The translations under genes and the position numbers were made by a program. A DNA stretch of 64,000 bases, from NCBI GenBank assembly GCA_977006965.1, contig OZ345353.1:620001-684000 (forward strand), in the 5' to 3' direction. Positions 57,756 to 64,000 of this stretch are shown here, piece after piece; the stretch's first letter is position 1; every line of letters starts with the position of its first letter. The DNA is from Phymatolithon calcareum (Eukaryota; Rhodophyta; Florideophyceae; Hapalidiales). The notes under the pieces were generated by a model. The model was given only the letters and a program-made list of their open reading frames with translations, was not told where the DNA came from and ran no database searches.

Positions 57756-59567
57756 TTAAGCCCAGTCTCCTTCAAGGTCGCGTACACTCTTCTCCAATCG
57801 ATGAGCCTCCGCCGTGTCACGATCCAGCGACGCCTGTTTCCGCGCCAGATTCTGTTCCATTTTCTCGTGTGATTCAGTCGCCGCATATAATTCCCTCTGT
57901 GCTTTTTCTCTCCTCACCTTCAACGTGCGCCGTTCCCTTGCCGCGATTCTTGCCGGTTGATTGATATGTTTCTGTGCGAGATTGAGCTCATGCTTAAAGG
58001 TCTGCACCTCGCCACGCGCTTCGGCGAGCTTAAGTTTAGCATCGACTAGAAGTTGTTCCTTCGTCGCATGCTCGGCCTCTGTTGTATTCTTCAGTTGTTC
58101 AAACTGGAGATCCACCACCTCTTTCCGTCGTTCGATTTTCGGTAATTCGCTCAAGATACGTCTTGCTTCACCTTTTATGGCGGCAAGCGTACTTTCCGTC
58201 ATTGGTTTGAGCAACGCGAGATCCACAAATCCGCTATGAGCAGACCTCAGCGTAGAGATCTGAGCCGTCAGATGATGTTCCAGTTTCAAATGTGCCGTCT
58301 CCTCCTCCTTTTCCATTTTCAATGCCGCCTCCGGATCCCAAGACGAGATATCAGGCAGCATTTCGTCACGAGTTGGGCTTGATGAAGGGTCACTCTTCTT
58401 CAAATCTTTTGACTTTGAAGGCTTCTTGAACGCCTTGTAAAATGTCACTGAAGCACGGAAGAAAACCCCAGAACCCACACCGCTCTTCTTCCCACTGCTA
58501 GAATTTGATTTCGAGTTCTGACTGTCTTATCCAGTCGACGTCGCATATATGGAATGCTTTTTAGGTTCCTCTTGACGTACACTTCCTGGCGATGAATAAG
58601 TTCCACCAGTTGAAGAACTTGGCGTGGTCTCGTCGGACACATTGCCATCATCTTCAATATGAGTATCCACTCCAAAAAGATCATCGTCCGAATCCACGTC
58701 CTGTCCATCCAAATCCATAGCCGCCACGTCGGAATTCATCACCTGCTTGTCTCTAACTTCAGCATTTCTCTTATCCGACGCCGAATCCGAACCACTAAGT
58801 GTGACATGACTCGTTCGTACGCGCACGGCATCCGCTTTTTGGTGAATGTCCCAGTGCTTGTATCGGGGTCAAATCATTAAATGATTTGACCCCGATATGT
58901 CGAGATGTGCGACAGGAGCATTGTCCTCGGCCGCCCCGTCGTCGCTCGGCGGCGACTTTTCCAAACTGACACCATTAACGTCCGCCGTAGACGCGGCGAG
59001 CTGATCAAGCTGCTCGAAATCCGTCCCCATGTGCTCTAGCAGTGCAGGGTTTTGTGATTTTTCATCGGCCTCACATCGTCGCTCAGAGGCGACTTTTCCA
59101 AAACAACAGCATTTAACTCCGCCGACGGCGCAGCGAGTATATCAAGCTGCTCGAAAATCCTTATCCGGATGCTCCACCTCTTCATTGGACGCGGGGTCGA
59201 GAGAGGTTTCATCGACTCCTCCGTCATCGCTCGGCGTCGATTTTCCCAAAGTAACGGCATTAAGGTCAGCGGAGGGTGCGAGAACTTTTTCAAGTTGTTT
59301 AAACTCCTTACCAATAGACACAGGGTCGAGCGAACTTTCCGATTACACATAAGACGATGAAGACTCGGAAATATCAACATCAGTATCGGAACCAGTAGGG
59401 TCCAGGGAAGGCTCCTCATCCGCTTCGTCAAGTTCATCATCGATTTGCTTTGCTATCTCACCGACGAGCACGGTACCAAACGGAGCGGTGGGCCCCGCTG
59501 GCGGGAAGCATTCATCTGTGCAGTACAGGGAGTCTGTATCCGATTCGGAGAGGTTATCGCTCTGCAT
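57756..59567 (-). pseudogene. Decayed acidic/coiled-coil protein gene
   Basis: A single minus-strand frame can be followed with interruptions. The 3' part (57756-58526) encodes a coiled coil of about 240 residues (EKEEETAHLKLEHHL to HRLEKSVRDLEGD). It joins in frame, through a TAA at 58527-58529, to an acidic segment (DLDGQDVDSDDDLFG). Further upstream a TGA lies inside a 37-bp palindrome. The 5' region to about 59567 contains three degenerate repeats around EKSPPSDDG with frame changes. I do not recognise the family. The number of breaks argues for a pseudogene rather than for introns, though the last coiled-coil part could survive as a short gene. Confidence 0.5.
58861..58897. repeat. Perfect 37-bp inverted repeat
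   Basis: TATCGGGGTCAAATCATT, one central A, then its exact reverse complement. It sits inside the decayed acidic gene and supplies one of its in-frame stops. Confidence 0.8.
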
Positions 59568-59589
59568 GCGCGCACGGCCGTGACGCGTT

Positions 59590-59815
59590 TTTGCGCGTTT
59601 CCGTCCCGCGAAAAACCCGTACGCTCAGACTCTGTTGTATTCTTCAGTTGTTCGAATTGGCGATCCATCACCTCTTTCTGCCTTTCAATTTTCCGTCATT
59701 CGCTCAAGATACGTCTTGCTTCACCTTTTACGGCGGCAAGCGTGCTTTCCGTCATTGGTTTGAGCAACGCGAGATCGACAAACCCGCTCTGAGCAGGCCT
59801 CAGCGTAGAGATCTT
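59590..59815 (-). pseudogene. Partial duplicate of the coiled-coil segment
   Basis: The minus strand repeats part of the neighbouring decayed gene (about 58050-58255), with FEQLKNTTE and MTESTLAAVKGEARRILSE recognisable but a stop between them. It ends abruptly at the junction with the Mfd fragment near 59815. Confidence 0.75.
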
Positions 59816-59819
59816 CGCG

Positions 59820-60429
59820 CTTCCCTTCCTTAGCGGACTGCCTTGCAACTCTCTCAGTATATGGAACAGATGATTTCTTTTTTCGTTCGCGCAGGCAGCT
59901 TCATATTTATCGCCTTCCGCTCACTTCCATTTTTCGACGGTGCCGGTGGGGCGTCTGGAGCGACACCGCCGAACAGGTCTGCCGCCGACCCCGCCAGCTG
60001 CCGCCGACATGGCTCCTCCTCCTCGTCCTCGCGTCGATTGGTTTTTCGACGACGCTCCACTAATTACTGCGCACGACGCAACTCGGCAATAGTGTTCGGC
60101 GCAGTGCTCCGGGTCGAACTACCACCATCACTCTCAAGCGCTTCTCGGTCCAGCGCGGGTAAAATATATTCTTCGTCTGCGGAAGTTGAGCGTAGTCGAG
60201 CCACGAGACGTGGGCGGCGACGCACATCCGTCGTTGCGCGCACGACGTAAGGGGCGACGCGGACCTGACACAAAGTCCCGAGTTCGCAAAGGGACAGCGG
60301 GAGTGGCCCCACAAATGCGTCCATGGCATACCCGGATGCCGTCGGTCGCGGTGCGGCGGGCAACACTGTGGTCGGGTAATTGACGCTTGGCGAGGAGGCG
60401 GAAACAAGATGATCGGGAGATGTGTGCAT
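59820..60429 (-). pseudogene. Duplicated 5' fragment of Mfd
   Basis: It matches codons 1 to about 215 of the Mfd gene at 48382-51213 (MHTSPDHLVSASS, STSADEEYILPALDREALE, SAADLFGGVAP). An early frameshift pair garbles the region after LPLSLCE, and the Lys codon after RRAQ is TAA. The helicase part was never included: similarity stops near 59820. It was carried along with Sel1-like copy F. Confidence 0.85.
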
Positions 60430-60814
60430 CGTTATTAAATTAGATGGGGAGGTCACGTGAGTGATGATTGGTTAACAACAGCCAAGGAGCACAACGAATG
60501 TGGTCCAATTGTGAACCGATTAAGCCAATTAGGACTGTCCATTGCCGTTTTGTCACAATTGAGTCTTGTTCATCGATTTTATCCAGCTGCTCATCTTTTG
60601 CAATGGCGTTGCAATCGAACTGTAAAAGGTAACATGGTTCCTGCACTGTCTGAAAAGCTTATTCAGAAATAGTTCTAGACTGTGCTGACAAAGAAACTAG
60701 CCCATCTAGAAATTATTGAGCTTCAACAAGAACAGTTTTATCCAGCTCCCCCCGTGATTCTAACAAACCGGCCGTACCAATGGCCTACATTACTTGCATG
60801 CAAAAAATAACTTA

Positions 60815-63800
60815 TCACTCATCTTCTATGACCTTCAGATACGCCACACAGTCTTCAACTTCTTCCACCGTAATAGTCCAGTGGATAGAATCTCGAAGTC
60901 TTGAGCTTCCAGCACGCCGGAATTTCGAAATTTGTTTCCTCAAAATGTGGAGCCCCGCAGTGTCGGTCTCTGGACTGCAAAGTCGCTTCATAAATTCCAC
61001 GCTTTTCTCTTCATTTCGAATGTCTGCATCACCGCACTTGTACATCACAGCCAGATTGAACAATGCGATCGGGTGATGGTCCTTATCAATAGCTTGTTTG
61101 TAAAGTTCCTCCGCCCGTTCCACATTGGGTTCAATTCCTCTACCCAATTCGTAAGCGACAGCAAGATTATTCATTGCTGTACTGTCCTCGTTTGTGATTG
61201 CCGATTCCAAAGACGGTACATCATTCCCTTCCGCTTGGTTTCCATTCCGCAAGACAGCCATGTTGGAATGAGCAATGGAGGAGCCGAGGTCAATGGCTTC
61301 TGAGTAGTGTTTTTCAGCTTCCGATGTATTGACTGGGACACGAACGCCACCTAGGTGGTGTATTAATCCAATCTGATTGTACATCTGCTTATCTTGTAGC
61401 CCTTTTGCCAATATTGCTTCGAAAACTTGTAGTGCGTATCCTGGATGCTTTCCGATTCCAATAGAGTGTTGATCTCCTTGCTCTTCTTCCACAGGAACGC
61501 CTTCTTCCACGAAAAGTTTTATAAAAGTTCTTTCCAACCGAATCTTGGTATAAACGTGATTGTAACGACCGAAATGACGGCTGAACGTGCTCAGCAACCT
61601 TGCTATGATAGGCTTGTCTCGAGATACACAAAAACCTTTCCTAAGTAAGTAGCCAATATAGAAAGGGGCGAAACAGTCGCCATCTTCTGGGTAACCCGAC
61701 ACGAATGAAAGGCCAAAATGAAGCATGGCCATTCCTGCCAGATGCCTCCGGACTGGGTCGCGAGACTCCATGTACACACTTAGATGGCCAAGAGCAAGGT
61801 GAAACCTCAAATCGGCTGCTTGGAAGTGATTAAGTTCTTGAAAATGGATCACCTGTTCGAGTGCGATGATTGCTTCATCCGAAACAGCGTTCATTGGCCC
61901 GTCTTGGTAGAACAAACAATAGGCTTTCAGCACTCCGAACTCAGGTTTTTTGGTTGCCTCGAAAACTCGCCCCGAACAGCTAGCCAGTCTTCCGAAATCA
62001 ATTTTTTTCATACCGTCCGACGCCAGCATGTTTCTTCCCCGCATGAGGACCATACACTGGTACGACATTGCGCGGTATATATCCCGCAGCTGAGAACGCA
62101 GCACAGGAATGTTTCTCAGACAAATATTGATACTGTGCTCCAGAGCTTCTTCATGTCCTTCATGAATGCACCCCTGAAATATTCCCACTGCCTCCTCTTC
62201 GCGGCCATCTTGCAGAGCACTAATTCCATCGTCGTAGGAAGCTCTGGTGAACTCTTTGGACTGAAAGTGATTCTCCAAAGCATTTTTCAGACCCTCGACT
62301 CTTTCTTCCCGCCCGTGCCAGAAAGGACCCAGTTCAAATAGAGCGATCTGAGGTGTATAGGGAGGCCAACCTACCCAAACATTGAAACCGAAGACTTTTC
62401 CAGGCACATTTCCAGAAATGACCTGAACAGAATTTGAAAGCTTAACTTCTTTCGCTCTGTCGTCAAAACTCTCATGCTTCGAAATCATTCGACTAAGTTT
62501 CCATTCTTTCTGTGCACACATTCTGCCCATAAACGCATCCTTCCAATCCTGCCAATTGAAAATTCCTGATTCCACCTCCAGCCACATCGTCATCTGCTCT
62601 GATTCAACGTTCAATTCCGCCCAAATGCTTACATCTTGAGGTCCACCAACCGGTGTCATTATGAATCGTTTTGGAAAATCAATCACATTGCTCCCATCCT
62701 GTTCGACAGCATTACGAGACGTTTCTGCACATTGTTTCACACACAGCGAAGGAAATCCAAGAATAAAAAGCATCATAAGCGCTTCTGCGTTTCGCAGATC
62801 CCCCGCTTTCAGTTCAACTTCTTGTCGTATCTTCCACTGCAAGAACGATTGAACTTCCCAAACAAATCTCATGTTGAAGCTATGGACAAACTTCACGTCG
62901 TCGACACTCGTGCATGCCGAACACAGCTGTTTGCTGCAAGTAAAGCTTAACTTATCGGTGGATACATTTGCCATCCAACCGTCCCTGTCACACTGTCTGT
63001 TTTCGACCCAAGCGGCCAGTGTTGATCTGACGAGCTCAATCACGCATCCAATAAACCGACCTGTATCTTTCTTCTCCATGTTCGCCACGTCCCAATGAAG
63101 TCGAGAAGTTTCAAGATCATATTGTTGCTGGAACACAGAAAGCCCTGTATCCTGTGTATACGTAGGCTTCAATCCTGCAAGGAAATCCTCAAGTTTCTCT
63201 CCGCTATCCAAGGCGATATAGTTTTCGATATGAAAGCTTACTTGAAGCAGCTTGAATTCATTGCTTGCACGTAGATTGACGGCATATCGGGCAAGTAGAT
63301 TGAAGTCATTTTTTTCCCGCAATGCATGTCCCCAGGGAAGTGTCTGGGCAAACTCAGATACATCATTCTCGCCATCGCACCCAATTTGATACATCACAAT
63401 GCCCACTAGGCTCTTGTCAAGGCTCTCCCGCAATGAAGCATACTCACGAGGATCGAAGTTAACGCTGAAGTTGGGGTCTTGTATCATGAGCTTAGAAAAA
63501 CAAGCCAGCTGCACTGCACTCACATTCTCGACCGCTGTTCTCTCTTCCTCCTCGAGCTTGTTCAGCAAAGTTTTATCCCAATCATCTCTCACCGCATCTT
63601 TCATAGTTGCCTCATGATCGCGAAAGTTCAATTTGCCATTCTCGCAGCCCTTGCATTTGAAAGGAAGGGGATTTGCTTCGCCCACATCAATCGTGGATTG
63701 ACAATAGATATGGGGCGTAATGCAGTTCTCATGGAATGGAGAAAACAGAGACACGAAGTTCTTCGTAGACCCGTCTGAAGTCACTTCTCCGTGCGTTTTG

Positions 63801-64000
63801 TGGGAAGCTGCCGAGACTGCAACAATTCGACAACCGAACAACCGTTTTGTTTCCTCGGTCCCATTCTCAGAGACTTTCTCTAAGCGCCTGGTGTCCACAA
63901 GCCATTCATGTCCAAACTTTGCCAAGAATGACACTACCCAACGAACTGAGCATTCTTCCGGTACCCTTGATTTCAAAACCGATGCAACCAGTCGCGCCGC
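60815..64000 (-). CDS. Sel1-like repeat membrane protein, copy F (5' end outside window)
   Basis: The frame is open from the stop at 60815 to the window edge, about 1061 codons, and lacks only the N-terminal ~260 residues by comparison with copy E. It is closest to E (for example GYPEDGDCFAPFYIGYLLRKGF versus GYPEDGVCVSPFYIGYFLRKGF). It carries an in-frame extension near 63250-63310 absent from E (NLLARYAVNLRASNEFKLL region), placed exactly where C and D also differ. The C-terminal Sel1-like repeats are complete. No disruption is seen. Confidence 0.85.
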   Translation of the reverse strand, partial: AARLVASVLKSRVPEECSVRWVVSFLAKFGHEWLVDTRRLEKVSENGTEETKRLFGCRIVAVSAASHKTHGEVTSDGSTKNFVSLFSPFHENCITPHIYCQSTIDVGEANPLPFKCKGCENGKLNFRDHEATMKDAVRDDWDKTLLNKLEEEERTAVENVSAVQLACFSKLMIQDPNFSVNFDPREYASLRESLDKSLVGIVMYQIGCDGENDVSEFAQTLPWGHALREKNDFNLLARYAVNLRASNEFKLLQVSFHIENYIALDSGEKLEDFLAGLKPTYTQDTGLSVFQQQYDLETSRLHWDVANMEKKDTGRFIGCVIELVRSTLAAWVENRQCDRDGWMANVSTDKLSFTCSKQLCSACTSVDDVKFVHSFNMRFVWEVQSFLQWKIRQEVELKAGDLRNAEALMMLFILGFPSLCVKQCAETSRNAVEQDGSNVIDFPKRFIMTPVGGPQDVSIWAELNVESEQMTMWLEVESGIFNWQDWKDAFMGRMCAQKEWKLSRMISKHESFDDRAKEVKLSNSVQVISGNVPGKVFGFNVWVGWPPYTPQIALFELGPFWHGREERVEGLKNALENHFQSKEFTRASYDDGISALQDGREEEAVGIFQGCIHEGHEEALEHSINICLRNIPVLRSQLRDIYRAMSYQCMVLMRGRNMLASDGMKKIDFGRLASCSGRVFEATKKPEFGVLKAYCLFYQDGPMNAVSDEAIIALEQVIHFQELNHFQAADLRFHLALGHLSVYMESRDPVRRHLAGMAMLHFGLSFVSGYPEDGDCFAPFYIGYLLRKGFCVSRDKPIIARLLSTFSRHFGRYNHVYTKIRLERTFIKLFVEEGVPVEEEQGDQHSIGIGKHPGYALQVFEAILAKGLQDKQMYNQIGLIHHLGGVRVPVNTSEAEKHYSEAIDLGSSIAHSNMAVLRNGNQAEGNDVPSLESAITNEDSTAMNNLAVAYELGRGIEPNVERAEELYKQAIDKDHHPIALFNLAVMYKCGDADIRNEEKSVEFMKRLCSPETDTAGLHILRKQISKFRRAGSSRLRDSIHWTITVEEVEDCVAYLKVIEDE

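Noticed and set aside
1-64000. CRISPR arrays, rRNA genes, bacterial-type operons or terminators
   Set aside because: No regularly spaced repeats, rRNA signature or polycistronic arrangement was seen; gene content and introns are eukaryotic.

Overview
This window looks like nuclear DNA from a photosynthetic eukaryote. I infer a red alga, probably a florideophyte-type genome, at moderate confidence. The nuclear-type evidence is: spliced genes with GT-AG introns, WDR82/Swd2, SFT2, EIF1AD, RCHY1-type E3 and ABHD18 homologues, a transcription-repair coupling factor (Mfd) with a likely plastid transit peptide, an RWP-RK regulator and a QWRF/AUG8-like augmin protein. Mfd plus RWP-RK plus QWRF points to Archaeplastida. 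Mostly single-exon genes, rare short introns and long repeat-bearing gaps fit a red alga. There are no bacterial operons, CRISPR arrays, rRNAs or convincing tRNAs.

Left third (1-25.6 kb): a tandem array of four copies (A-D) of a three-gene unit. Each unit has (i) a large membrane-anchored protein of about 1340 residues with Sel1-like repeats on +, (ii) a small secreted cysteine-rich protein in two exons on +, which is easily missed because splicing joins two short reading frames, and (iii) an SFT2-type Golgi membrane protein on -. Unit D is intact for all three. The other copies decay independently: SFT2 is broken in A, B and C, the Sel1-like gene is broken in B, and the Cys-rich gene carries the same UAG stop in A and C. 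Units B and C end in a 3'-terminal scrap of WDR82, whose full copy follows unit D, so the duplications began inside WDR82. Between units A and B are two head-to-head copies of one 820-bp hAT-like transposon, each with its own 8-bp target duplication and each encoding only a truncated BED-type zinc-finger protein.

Middle (25.6-48.4 kb): WDR82; two tandem paralogues of an unrecognised coiled-coil protein; an ABHD18-like hydrolase whose last exon overlaps the second paralogue tail-to-tail; an RCHY1-like E3 ligase; an AUG8/HAUS8-like protein; a TIR-bounded element; an RWP-RK protein; an unrecognised basic protein; and EIF1AD with a 40-nt first coding exon. Gaps are long and hold palindrome clusters and hairpins but no recognisable genes.

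Right third (48.4-64 kb): Mfd and a fifth Sel1-like gene (E) on -, with a 799-bp hAT-like MITE inserted 149 bp upstream of E. Next come a decayed acidic/coiled-coil gene, a scrap of its own duplicate, and a second copy of the Mfd 5' end fused to a sixth Sel1-like gene (F), which runs off the window. This second duplication moved the Mfd promoter region and Sel1-like gene together.

The dominant theme is expansion and rapid divergence of the Sel1-like family by segmental duplication. Neighbouring genes are dragged along and mostly lost, while the Sel1-like copies stay largely open with clustered hypervariable patches.
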